From Paramacrobiotus metropolitanus (Eukaryota; Tardigrada; Eutardigrada; Parachela; Macrobiotidae): a stretch of DNA of 64,000 nucleotides. The stretch spans positions 620,001-684,000 of the forward strand of contig NW_026570245.1 in assembly GCF_019649055.1 (NCBI RefSeq), in the 5' to 3' direction. Under the pieces are notes generated by a model. It was not told the origin of the DNA. It searched no databases and saw nothing but the letters and a program-made list of their open reading frames with translations. Shown here in pieces: positions 45,090-55,261 of this stretch (position 1 is its first letter; the number at the start of each line of letters is the position of its first letter). The translations under genes were made by a program, and so were the position numbers.

Positions 45090-46169
45090 CTACTTGCTTG
45101 TCGTGCTGGCTTTGTTCTGATTTATTTTCTGGCTTAGAGATTTCTGACTTATTAGTTTTGAGAATCTTGGCTTTGGAACTGCCTTGTAGTCTTCTGGCTT
45201 ATCGCTGCTGATAGTGTGCACGGGATTTTGTAGTGAGCCTTCCCCTTTTTGATTTGTATCCAGTGGCAACGCAGTTGCCACTGGTATGGAGTAAGACGTC
45301 ACTGGGGGATTCCTAGATGGCTTTATTTCCGGTGCGGCAAATATGGCCGGACTGGACTGATTTATTTCCAATGCAGCAGATATAGCTGGATTGGACTGAT
45401 TTATTTCCAACGCAGCAAATGCGGCTGGGTTGGACGGATTTATGGGCTTAGGGCGCGCGCGTTTATTTTCTGGCCGAAGGTGAGTGACTTTACCACAGTC
45501 AGCCACCATCACGGCATTTTCTAGGAAATCCTGGCCTATAAGAAGGTGCACACTGTCTCTGCAGGGCGGCTTAACGTATATGCTGTGAAGCACTACGTTG
45601 CCGTTGATCTGTATGGGAACACTGGCGTAATGTGTGACGGAGAAATTACAAATTCCTCCTGTGCCTCTGATATGCATTGGTTTTGATAATGGTTTCTGAT
45701 GGAGGTTGTGCTGGCGACACAGCTGATCAGACACCAGAGACGTTTCCGCCCCGGTATCGACCAGTGCGTGTACAATGGCTGAACCGATCGTAACTTTAAC
45801 AGTTAACGTCGGTGCTTTTCCTGGCTCATCGTTGCTGCCTATACGACAATGATGTACAACTGGATTTGTATCGACGCCACACTGGAAATCGTTCACGGTA
45901 GAACCGCGAAGGTTTACGCTGGCTTTTGGTTTTGGCTGTTCTGGATTTACTGCTGATAGTTCTGGAATGATCTCCAATCTGACGTGAGAAAGGAGCTGGT
46001 TTACGTTTACTGGCTGTGGTTCCACAGTAACCGAATGACAAACATGGCTACTTATCACTGGTTTTGTGGATGGCTTACGCTTTCCAGGTTTTGTAGTGAC
46101 TGGCTTATCCGGCGGTTTCTTGGGACGGGGGACAGCAGTGACGGTTGCTGCTGTCCTTACTCTTTTAAA
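45090..46169 (-). CDS. pro: Retropepsin (protease) region of the Gypsy element
   Basis: The frame opens at the gag frameshift site and runs to a TAG at 45090. The aspartic protease core is VHALVDTGAETSLVS with the DTG active site (46058 frame, about residues 101-103), followed by the flap region (MHIRGTGG) and the LLIGQDFL motif. A Ser/Pro/Asn repeat tail follows (NPAAFAALEINQS, SNPAISAALEINQS). The protein matures Gag and Pol. It lies in the -1 frame relative to gag. Confidence 0.9.
   Translation of the reverse strand, partial: FKRVRTAATVTAVPRPKKPPDKPVTTKPGKRKPSTKPVISSHVCHSVTVEPQPVNVNQLLSHVRLEIIPELSAVNPEQPKPKASVNLRGSTVNDFQCGVDTNPVVHHCRIGSNDEPGKAPTLTVKVTIGSAIVHALVDTGAETSLVSDQLCRQHNLHQKPLSKPMHIRGTGGICNFSVTHYASVPIQINGNVVLHSIYVKPPCRDSVHLLIGQDFLENAVMVADCGKVTHLRPENKRARPKPINPSNPAAFAALEINQSNPAISAALEINQSSPAIFAAPEIKPSRNPPVTSYSIPVATALPLDTNQKGEGSLQNPVHTISSDKPEDYKAVPKPRFSKLISQKSLSQKINQNKASTTSK
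46130..46169 (-). promoter_or_regulatory. -1 ribosomal frameshift signal at the gag-pro border
   Basis: In the gag frame the minus strand reads GAT TTA AAA GAG TAA: the heptamer T TTA AAA (46163-46169) fits the X XXY YYZ rule, and the gag stop follows one codon later. After a 6-nt spacer (GAGTAA) comes a perfect 9-bp stem GGACAGCAG/CTGCTGTCC with a 9-nt loop (46130-46156). Slipping by -1 opens the frame directly into protease. Confidence 0.85.
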
Positions 46170-48127
46170 TCATCATCTGCCTCACTGTCACTGACATTTC
46201 CAAGCTGTGTTTCCTGATCTGAATCGTCACTGGCTTCTGATAGCTCACTGAAACGATTGGACTGTAATGGGCGTGCCGGCGATCCAGGGCGGCGAACTGG
46301 CCGGGCCAGACCACCTACACGTTGACCATTGCCTGTGTTGTTTTGGCTTCTGCTGTTCTGATTATTAGGCCTGTCATTTTCTCTGGGTGGGCTCTGAGAG
46401 TGTCGTCGTTCACGACGTGCCTTGGCATCTTCCCATTCTTTGCAAGATCTGCGTGTTCCGTCTGGCCAATGGTACTTCTGATACACAGGGTTGTCTTCCG
46501 GTGCCTTTCCTGCTTGTGTGCATGCCTCTGAATTATGCCCTTCAATGCAGCACCACTTACAGTAGTCGATGCCTTCTCGTGGTGCATCACTGCCTTCGGT
46601 ATTGCGCTGTGGAGATTTGTTTCTGGCTGGGCGGTTGCCAATACCACTGGACGTCGGCTGACGACCAGGGCTGCGACCGCGATTGCTGTCTCGCTGTGCC
46701 TGCGGTTTTACTGCCTGGACGTACGACACTTTTGCGGTGCTGCCTTTAATTTGGGTATCCAAATCGTCAAGTTGCAACGACTTGAGATACCTGCTGTTTT
46801 GGAGAAACTCCATGGGTGTTTTTGGCTTCATAACTGCAAGGTTCTTGTGCAGTTCAGGGGCTGTTTGCAGTCCCCTTAACAAGCACGAGACAAGATATTC
46901 GGGTTCGTTCTGGCCACTTTGATCTGATAATGACGCCATCGACTGAAAGTACTTCTCACTACTTTCAGTTGCTGGGTCATACTTCCTTGTCATGAGTTCC
47001 TGGAGGGCGTGAAATTTCTTGTCGGGATCGCCGAAGCGTTCCAACAATTTCTTCCTGGCTTCGGTATAAGTGGCTAAAGGTGTTGATGATGCCATGATGC
47101 CACTGAACCATGTCGCTGCCTCATCCTGGAGAGCACCAGCGAACCGATTCAGTGTATCCTTGTCATCCCAGTTTCCTGCCTCTTTGGCGAGTTCGAACAT
47201 GTTGAGGAATCCCTCAACACTGTCCTTACTGCCTTTGTATTTAGGGACAAATGAGTTTTGGCTATTTGAACTGGCTACTTTGGGTAACAACTGAGCAAGA
47301 CCCAGTGTATGTGCCTCTAATACCTTTCCAATAAGGCTGCCTACATCCAGTTGTGGGGTTGCCACACTTGGAGCTGATTGGGATATGCCTGCATTTTCTT
47401 CCGGCTCTGTATCTCCGAACTGGACATGATCACGGTGTTCTGGCTTACGGCGTCGAGAAGGGCGCCGGGTAGTGGTGGCATCCCGAGGGAGCTCGACCAC
47501 TTCCGGTGACTCATCCCGACGTGACTGTTGTTTCTGCTTACGGGTGGTTGGTGGGGGAGCGGCCGGCTGAGCAGTGAGAGGTTCCTCGATCAAGCATGCC
47601 TCAAGTTCCCCACATAAACCTTTGTAATGATTATACCGATCTCGGTAATGATTCAGTTCTTCCTGGAGGACTTCTGCCTTTTGTGTTTCTGCCTGTATAC
47701 GTTTTTGTGCTTCCTCTCGCACCTGCTGATGGGCATACTCAGCCCTTTCCTGTATTTGCTGCCTTTCCTGGTAAGACTCCTGGAGTGCCTTTTCGATATC
47801 GGCATTGGTCTGAGTAGTGCTGGCTTTACTATCGATGTGCATTTTCTGGAAGTTGATGACTTCTTCATGACGTTTTACGAGTCTGGCTAGTTCTTCGATT
47901 TTGGCTGCTGCAGAGTTTAAATGCCCTTTATCCTTGAACGATTCAATTTTGGCTTTGGCCCATAACTCACGCAGTCGGTCAACCTCCTGCTGTGGGTGTG
48001 GGTCTTGTTCTGGCTCTGGTGGGGTGTGAAATTCTGCCTGATCAGTTGATGGGGGAGACTGATGATTGTTTGGTTGTGCTGGAGGGTTTCCTTCTGGCTT
48101 GTCCTGTTCTTCGTCTGACTGTGACAT
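46157..48127 (-). CDS. gag: Gag polyprotein of the Gypsy element
   Basis: 656 residues from ATG at 48127. The N-terminus is acidic and Pro/Gln-rich, followed by a long coiled coil (about 45-180: KIEELARLVKRHEEVINFQK and on). The capsid-like retrotransposon Gag domain includes YKGSKDSVEGFLNMFELAKE and EARKKLLERFGDPDKKFHAL. A basic linker and one CX2CX4HX4C zinc knuckle (CKWCCIEGHNSEAC) follow, then a Ser/Arg/Asp-rich tail. The frame is intact. It is larger than most Gypsy Gags because of the coiled coil. The last codons overlap the frameshift heptamer. Confidence 0.95.
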   Translation of the reverse strand: MSQSDEEQDKPEGNPPAQPNNHQSPPSTDQAEFHTPPEPEQDPHPQQEVDRLRELWAKAKIESFKDKGHLNSAAAKIEELARLVKRHEEVINFQKMHIDSKASTTQTNADIEKALQESYQERQQIQERAEYAHQQVREEAQKRIQAETQKAEVLQEELNHYRDRYNHYKGLCGELEACLIEEPLTAQPAAPPPTTRKQKQQSRRDESPEVVELPRDATTTRRPSRRRKPEHRDHVQFGDTEPEENAGISQSAPSVATPQLDVGSLIGKVLEAHTLGLAQLLPKVASSNSQNSFVPKYKGSKDSVEGFLNMFELAKEAGNWDDKDTLNRFAGALQDEAATWFSGIMASSTPLATYTEARKKLLERFGDPDKKFHALQELMTRKYDPATESSEKYFQSMASLSDQSGQNEPEYLVSCLLRGLQTAPELHKNLAVMKPKTPMEFLQNSRYLKSLQLDDLDTQIKGSTAKVSYVQAVKPQAQRDSNRGRSPGRQPTSSGIGNRPARNKSPQRNTEGSDAPREGIDYCKWCCIEGHNSEACTQAGKAPEDNPVYQKYHWPDGTRRSCKEWEDAKARRERRHSQSPPRENDRPNNQNSRSQNNTGNGQRVGGLARPVRRPGSPARPLQSNRFSELSEASDDSDQETQLGNVSDSEADDDLKE

Positions 48128-48149
48128 ATCGCTGATTTCATGGTCATGA

Positions 48150-48462
48150 TGCTGATCTCCCAGAATGGAGTCAGCATCATCTGCCTGGAAGTTAGAAGTG
48201 GCTGCTGGTTCACACGATCAGCGGCACGTCCCGGGGAACGCGCTACCTTGGTGCTTCTAGCGAATACTTGTTGCTGGCTTACACTTTCGAGCGTGTGGTA
48301 TGGGACGTTATGCTTACTTGCCTTCAGTTTTTGTGCCTTTGACCTTGACACACGTTTTTGTGCCGGTATTTCTGGCTCACTTGACACACCTTCATTGTCA
48401 ATGGGATCTGGAGTTCGAACTGTCTTTCCTGGTGTTACTGATTTGCGGAAAAAGAAATTCAT
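48150..48462 (-). CDS. Possible upstream ORF before gag
   Basis: A frame that begins MNFFFRKSVTPGKTVRTPDP and stays protein-like (EIPAQKRVSRSKAQKLKASK) until it overlaps the start of gag in another frame. It could be a short leader ORF or a former N-terminal part of gag that lost its frame. Weak support. Confidence 0.3.
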
Positions 48463-49389
48463 TTTTACTGGCGTTATAGCTACAATACTATAATAATCAG
48501 GATTGAACTGTCGGATATCTGGCTGATTAAGACGAAAATTAAACGGTGATTCTGAAATGGCTGCAAATTCAAATACAGTTAATCAAAATCAACAGCGTTT
48601 AAAAAATGCACGGTTTTGCTTGCCTGGGTGCTGTCTGGCTATTGCGTAAAAAGATGTTTTCAAACGCGAGTTCGAAAATTTTCTCTCTACGCTGCGTCTC
48701 TGAGTGCACTGGCTGTCAGTGGCTATTGTTCTCAAGCGAGCCGAGAACAAAAGCTGGCTTGCTGGCTGCGTTATCAGCGATGAAAATCTTCACCACTGAT
48801 CGGCGTATCCGGGTTGATGGTCTGGCTGGTTATGCGGTGCGTGTGCAAATATTCGAAAGATGGTAACCTTTCGAATAATCGCACAGAGATTTGGTTGGTA
48901 GAAACTGGCTTATTTTGCAACAGAAAGTGTGCTAAATTTACTGGCTGCAGGAATCGTGTTTTTGCACACGACTCTCGATTTGGCTGGCTGGTAATCAGTG
49001 TACTTGACAGGCAGAAATACACTGAATTGTACGCTGAATTGTACTGAGTTTATCTGGTTTTACTGATGAAAGTTCGTGCAAAAATAAGGGGAGGACTGAC
49101 ACGTGGCTGTGTATACTGGCTTACACGAATTAAATGTGGTTTATCTGGCTGGAGGAAAAAGTTACCAGACAGTACACAGGTGAACCCTGTTGTACTGATG
49201 GCAAAATTAGAAGGAAAGAGAAGATGTTGGTTTGCCTTTTAGGTTCTTACTTCTTCACGATCCTGAGCTGCTCCTCGCTGAACCTGGTGACCAGTTTTAG
49301 CGATCTTTCGCGCACCAGGGATGACGGACGTCTGCGATGACGTGTAGAATCCGGAGGGACGGACTCCACGCGCTGATCTTCCGTAAAAC
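48463..49389 (-). other. 5' leader region of the Gypsy element
   Basis: Non-coding stretch between the primer site and gag, about 0.9 kb, with CTGGCT words throughout. No ORF of note. Confidence 0.5.
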
Positions 49390-49406
49390 GTCACGCTCTG
49401 CTACCA
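49390..49406 (-). promoter_or_regulatory. Primer binding site, initiator tRNA-Met
   Basis: Directly next to the 5' LTR the minus strand reads TGGTAGCAGAGCGTGA. The first 11 bases are complementary to CTCTGCTACCA, the 3' end of animal initiator tRNA-Met with CCA. Confidence 0.85.
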
Positions 49407-50333
49407 TGCAATGTAGGCCGTGATCTACGTGAGGCCTACTACCTCTATCTATACCGGAAATACAGGAGAAAACGGGAAGACGTAAATATCCGTATTTACT
49501 CTTCCCAGCACGGTGGGCAGCACCATACAAATCCCCAAAAATATATATCATCAATCACACAATGCTATGACACAGGGAGATCTGGCTGGCATGAAATCAC
49601 ATTATAACCGTGTTGCGGCGATCTTTAAAAGTTACATATCACAGAACGACCGTTACATCGCAACCGCTGCCGCGTGATATGAAAAAGCATCTCTGGCCTT
49701 CTTTTTACCAGATCCTTGCGAAACGAAATCACATATAATCAGCACCATCACATACATAAAAGGCAGTAAAAGAAAGGAAAGTAGACTGTCCCATTCATGT
49801 GGCAACTTAGACCATATGCATTTCGACCAGTCTGACCAACTCTGCCCTCTCCTGTGTCTTTTGATAGGAAGTAGAGAGGTGACCAGGTGATCAGGACCTA
49901 TCGGTTCAAAAAGGCGAATTGGGCAGGGATGCAGAGCTAAACAGCGAACGGTTATCACACAAGAACGGGTCTGATTCAGACCGCTTGCCATTTTTATAGC
50001 ACTTGCGATGATAAGCATCGGTGATATGTGACGGTTTGGGAGTCATCGCAACACGGTTGGCTGTGCAGACTGAATGAGCAGTCTGTACTGGCTATGCTGC
50101 CAAGTACTATGCCTGAAAGTGAGAATGGCTGACGTACGAGTTGTGCGTAGTGCATTGCACGAGTAAACTCGTACAAGCACATACGCTGCCGTGCTATGGC
50201 TCGCAATGCCGTATAACAGTGGGAAATGGCTCTACGCAATAGTACTGCCTGACGATAGAGTGCTGGCTCACGCGTACACTCCCGATAGTACGAAGGCGTC
50301 TATAGCCTGACTATCCTGACGGAGTCTCTCTCA
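49407..50333 (-). repeat. 5' LTR of the Gypsy element, with an insert
   Basis: Matches the left LTR on both sides of a roughly 450-bp insertion (49605-50058). Ends TG...CA and is followed by GGAG, the second target duplication. Confidence 0.9.
49605..50058. mobile_element. About 450-bp inverted-repeat insert in the 5' LTR
   Basis: The left end AACCGTGTTGCGGCGATC pairs with the right end GATCGCAACACGGTT-like sequence (exact for AACCGTGTTGCG). Inner parts share CACATATCAC and GTTACATCGCAA-like pairs imperfectly. Absent from the other LTR, so it came in after the Gypsy insertion. The target duplication is not clear. The open frame inside it (about 50018-49653) shows no motif. Confidence 0.7.
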
Positions 50334-50337
50334 GGAG

Positions 50338-52600
50338 CGCAGCTCTTATTAGGGTTGAAGACTGAAAGTGTCTGTAACGGCTAATTTTGGAAAAGTTTGT
50401 TTTCAATGGGCAGAACAGAAAATAACATAGCAGATGCAGTGTGGTAGCAACGAAATTCCCTTATCGAAATTCCCACTCTGCCGAGGTCGTCAGCCCGATC
50501 CACTAAATCAAAATTCCATCTCTACGTATCAATCGATAGCCCTTGGTGTGTAGATTTGCCATCACAAGTCAGTTTTTAGAGAAAAACAAAGGTGTGAAGG
50601 AAACCTTCAAAAAACTTTAACATAGAAAGCCAATAGGAAAAGCTGAAAATCCACCACTTCAAAACTTACCATCCCACCACTGTCTCGACAGCTAAAACGC
50701 GTTTTGGTCAACTTTGCTGGGATGGGAGGAAAGTTCTTGAATCAAGACCACGTATTATTCCGTAGTATTGATTCTTGAATGAAATCATAAATTTTTCATA
50801 AGCAAATGGCGTCAGAAACAGTGAGATGTAGGAAAGAAGACCTAACAAAGTCTGCGAGTACTGTACGGAACTGCTCAAAACTGTTTCTCAATGAGCTGCC
50901 GTTCGCAGTGGTTTGACCAGTTTAAAATTGCAACGTTTCCACGGGCGGTTGCCATTGGTACTGATATACTGTTGAAGGCAAAAATCTGTTGTACTGTTGA
51001 AGTATACTGTTGATATACAGCAGGTACAGCAAATTTTTGCATTCAACGGCATATCAATACCAAAGGCGACCGCTGAGCGCGTGAATCGCGATGGTAAAAA
51101 TGAGCAGGCAGATAATTTGTATTTAACAGTAAACTACAATGCTACGATGGTACTGCATGTTTAGGGAGGATGATATTATATGTTTATGGTCCAGCGACAG
51201 AAACCTGGCAGCTGCATATCCTACGCGAGCTTAGTTAAATTAACTGCAGCAAAGCTATACAGCTAACAAGTTTTTTATTTGAGTGGCTGCATAGTAGGTA
51301 GTTGCTTAGCGGTCGTTAGGCGCGTAATCCAAAGGGAATGCATCATGGTTGAGAACGAGAGATTTTGCGAACCTGAAATAATTTCCTTAGTTTTTCATAG
51401 AAGGCGGAGCCGAAGGCGACGCCGAGCTGCGGCGCGAGCGGAGCTCGCGGAGCAGCAAGCGAGGCAACCTGCATACTTTACATCTTCTGCTAAACGAGCG
51501 GACGAAAGAAAATTAAGAAATATTAAAATATTTTAAAATGGCTACTTATGTTTTCTAAAAAGTAATTTACTGTTAATTGCATTGTGAATGCAAACAACAG
51601 AAAACCAATTGAAAATCGGAAAATTTTCTGGTTATTATTTGATTGTCAAGCGGGAGTGTTTGATTCAGTCAGTAGTATTTCTAGATAGCCAATGCAAGGC
51701 TAATGCCTAATGGTACATGTACATTGAATTTCGAAACAGCGCGGCTGGGCGAGCGCATCGCGATGGTAAAAATGGGCAGGCAGATAATTTTTGTGTTTAA
51801 CAGTAAATTACACAGCTCTATTTTGCAACTGGGCAAATAATCTGAAATTTTGAATGATACGAGTAGTTAATTAGTTATTTACTGTTGTGGTACGAAGGAT
51901 TCGTTCTGTAGAGCTAAGTCGAAAGCCGGTCCATTTCCGGGAAGAAAATTTGAAAATTCATATGCTCATGACTCATGAGCCCTGTCTAGGGTTGTCCTGG
52001 CAGTCCAGAGACATCAAGTATTTGAAAACAGTTATTTCTCTGCATTGACCCATGAGACCCATGAGAGGCAAGCAGCTCACGGCCGAGAAATCCGGAAGTC
52101 GCTCGTGCGTTTCGTTGGGCCGGTGATGCATCTGTTGGCTGGCTTCTTGCGTCGGTTGGCATCGGAGAACAATGTGAAAGAGAAAATGTAATGAAAGTTA
52201 TACAGCGCGAAAGAAAGATGAAGTTTTATTCACAATTACAGTGAGCAAAAGGGTTACAAAACAGATCTGTCAAAGAGATCGAACTAGAAAAATACAATTC
52301 CGTTTGTTAGGAAAATGCTAAAAAAATGCAAAAATCTGTCCGGGGGTCCTATTCCGACTAGGATGACGTCCACGGGGTGCTTGAGTTGCCACGGGGTCTC
52401 CTGTCCAATCTCATCCGGTAAGTTGGGTCCGGGGCGTCGGTTCCCGGGTTACCCGTCGTAACCGGCTAAAATCACCGAGGTCGGATAAGCATGATTAACA
52501 CTTACTTCCGACTCGTATCCGTCCGTTGGGGAGAGAGAGGCACTGTTGCGGTTGCAAATGCCGAAGCATCCTCTCTAAATGGGGGAATCGGACCAAGGTC
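50338..52600. other. Non-coding region right of the Gypsy element
   Basis: Contains a foldback at 50.95-51.07 kb, and a pair of similar segments at 51.07-51.14 and 51.74-51.81 kb (sharing ATCGCGATGGTAAAAATG and CAGGCAGATAATTT). A short Arg-rich open frame at 51.35-51.54 kb is not supported as a gene. No other feature. Confidence 0.5.
50945..51073. repeat. 129-bp foldback with about 47-bp arms
   Basis: The arm starting GCGGTTGCCATTGGTACTGA pairs with the arm ending TACCAAAGGCGACCGC, with about 8 mismatches, around a loop of about 35 nt. The shape suits a miniature element or a small-RNA hairpin; nothing decides between them. Confidence 0.7.
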
Positions 52601-55261
52601 GGTTGACCAAGGTCGGACTACCGGTAAGTCGACCGGCTAAGTTCTGAATTCCGAAATCCGGCTAAGTTCAGGTCGGAAAAAGCTGTGTCTAAGTTATGCG
52701 ACCTTTGTGGTCGTCAAGTACAGCAGCTCCGTTCAAAAATGGTCGGTAAAAACCGTTAAATCTGCTACCACGAGCCTGGTATGAACTTATCCGATGCGAA
52801 CTGGCTCGAAGGTCCGGTCGGAATTCATGAGTTCCGTTGATAGGATAGTCGGTTTCCGTAGTTGGTCGACTTCCATCCAGTACGTTCTGTTGTTATCCGA
52901 CCCGTAGTCGGTCACAATGTTGTGCGACTCGAGGTCGGTCATTCTATCTTCCGATAGTCGACCAAGGTTGGCTTGCAATGTCGTGCCAATGTGGGGCTAA
53001 ACAAGTCCGTTCAGGTCGGATTCCTCCATCGTAGAGTAGTTATCCGTCATTTTCTGGCATGCTGACCGAGTTAACCAACTTTGTGTTGGTCGGTCAACAT
53101 GTCCCACTTGTAGTCAGTTATCCATGTTGATGTCCCAAGGTCGGCTATGTCCGACTTCCCAAGGTCGGATAAAGTGTGTTTCCATCCGTCGAAAAGCTGG
53201 GATCTTTCGCTAGGAAGTCGATGTCTGAATTCTAATTCCTTTGCCGACTTCCGTTTGGTCACACGATCCAGCCGACCTGTAGTCGGCGATACGTTGTTCT
53301 TCAAGGTCGGGGATCGGTTTCCGAAGGTCGGTAAAACTATGTTTTTCACCGTTCGAAAATTGAAATCGTCTACAGGGAGGTCGATATCCGACTTCCGATT
53401 GCTCTGCCGACTTGTTGTCGCGCGTTTCCGACCTCCGTTTGGTCGTGACGACGTCCGACTTCGAGGTCGGTTATACGTTCTTCTTCATGGTCGACCAAAA
53501 CGATTTTATACCGTTACGCCCAATGTGGGGCTAGTCGGCACTCGTTACGTCGACTTATTCCTGACATGAACTCTGGGTCGGATCCGAACTCCTGTTGGTC
53601 GGTCAATCCGCTTATCCGAGTAAAATGCCTCTGGACGGGTCCGAGTCCCGGCGCGTCCTCTAATTATAGTTCGTTGTTCGGGCATCTGTTGGCCGGATGA
53701 CTAGTACTCCCTCATGCATCATGCTTTCGGTTGGTGGTAAAGAGCCTTTGTGGTCCCCTTTCACCATCCTCTTTGGTTTAAATTCGTCATGCACCTGCAA
53801 AGTTCTTGAGGTCGTATCAGATCCGATTCTTCGTCTTCTTTGGTCGCGAGCCAGGGACGCCTAGCCACTTCTGTTGAGGGTAGACGACTCGTGTCCGCAG
53901 GAGAGATTCTTTGCCGATGACTCAGAACATCTGGCCGTCGCTGTTGCGGGCAGACGATCTTCGCCATCGGTGTTCGTCAAGAGGTGCAGGTCGTGTGTCT
54001 TAACGCGGTCTGCCTAGGATGTTCCATCGGTGACATGGGGAAGCAGGTTGGCGGCGGAGTCGTTGATACACCAGTAGCCAACTAAACCGTCGTTATTCCT
54101 CTTCAGGGAATGGCAGCACGTTCGAAGCGCCCGTAGTCGTAGTCACCGGTGAATCAGCTGATGTGTCCGATATCCTCCGGGGGAGACGTCGGTTGGACTC
54201 CGGGTACAGGGTCTGTAGCTCTGGGTTCAACGGAGAATCCGGTACGACTTTAGACGGTTGTCATCATGGTTGTTAGCGCGGTCTGCGTCCTCCTTATGCT
54301 TCCATGTCCGATCCGTTCCGGATGTTATCAGTTCCGATCTTTGTGATCGGCTGGGTTAAGTTCCGAATGGCTACCAAGTTTACAACCGACCTTTGTGGTC
54401 GGTTGAAGTAGCGATCGTGGTTCTACGATCTGCGTGGTTGCAGAATTTTGAAAACCGACCTTTGTGGTCGGCTGGTGTAGCCAATCGTGGTTCCATTCGC
54501 GGTCTGCGGAATTGTCGAGTTGCTGCAAGGAACATGGTCGACCTTTGTGGTCGACCTAAATTCATATGGTCGAATTGGTCATTCCTGCGCTGTTGGCAGC
54601 TCGACCGAGGGATATCCGCTGTTCCCTATGGTGAAGGTTGCTGGTCGTCTTGCCCGGTTCCTAAGTTGGCCACGGGTGCTTGGCAAACATGAGGATGAAC
54701 ACGCAGCGACGTATTCCACGCCATGTTAGCGTAATCCTCTCAGTCTATGCTCCGCAGTCGGTTGGCCGGAGTAATCTTCGTTCCATGTAACGCGGATTGG
54801 GGCTTCTGTTGGCTCCAATGATAGCAGAAAGTGGTTCACGATATGTTATGTTAGCAGATGTGGTTACGATCTGTTGATGCCATGCATGGGGTCGGTTTGC
54901 CCAGTTCGGTCCAGGGGATTCCTCGGAGGACGTATTGGTACCGTGAAAGAACCGAAGTACCCAGGTCTGACCACTCGTTTCCGGGTCCGACCAAAAAATC
55001 CGGCCAACCTTTGTGGTCGGCTTGACTGGCATAGTCGTCGTTGACCCCCGCTGTTAACATGGTTAGTCGGTTTCTGTAAGGGAGACAAAAGAAAGAAATG
55101 TCCCTTCCGGAGTCGTTTCTCGACGGTGCTGTTTCTCAGCTAGACTGTTTCTCAGTCAGGTCGGTTCTCGACCATATTCGACTTTTGTGGTCGAATCTGA
55201 TGTTCTCCGTGTCCGCTTCGATGTTCCGAGTCGGGGATCAGCATAATGTGCAAGCCTGATC
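52601..55261. repeat. GGTCGG-saturated non-coding region
   Basis: About 2.7 kb in which GGTCGG, CCGACT and close variants occur every few tens of bases. Six or more copies of a 17-bp hairpin (CCGACC-TTTGT-GGTCGG or close) lie at about 52.69, 54.39, 54.46, 54.54, 55.01 and 55.18 kb. No intact gene. It is probably the untranslated end of the second retroelement family. Confidence 0.7.

Larger units (their letters stand above)
37853..50333 (-). mobile_element. Ty3/Gypsy LTR retrotransposon, nearly complete but disabled
   Basis: LTRs at both ends, GGAG duplicated directly outside (37849-37852 and 50334-50337), an initiator-tRNA-Met primer site, and gag, protease, RT-RNase H and integrase in Ty3/Gypsy order on the minus strand. 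No env-like ORF. Lesions: a frame change between RNase H and integrase, a 255-bp insertion inside integrase, one in-frame TAA in integrase, and a 450-bp insertion in the 5' LTR. The word CTGGCT and its relatives (TGGCTG, TGCCTG) recur every few tens of bases throughout, including LTRs and untranslated parts. Confidence 0.95.

Noticed and set aside
49653-50018. 121-codon open frame in the LTR insert
   Set aside because: Confined to a non-autonomous insert, no motif, no ATG-based support.
51279-51536. Open frame with an Arg-rich stretch
   Set aside because: Low-complexity GC patch gives the arginines; no ATG at the frame start, no conserved motif, no splice or promoter support.
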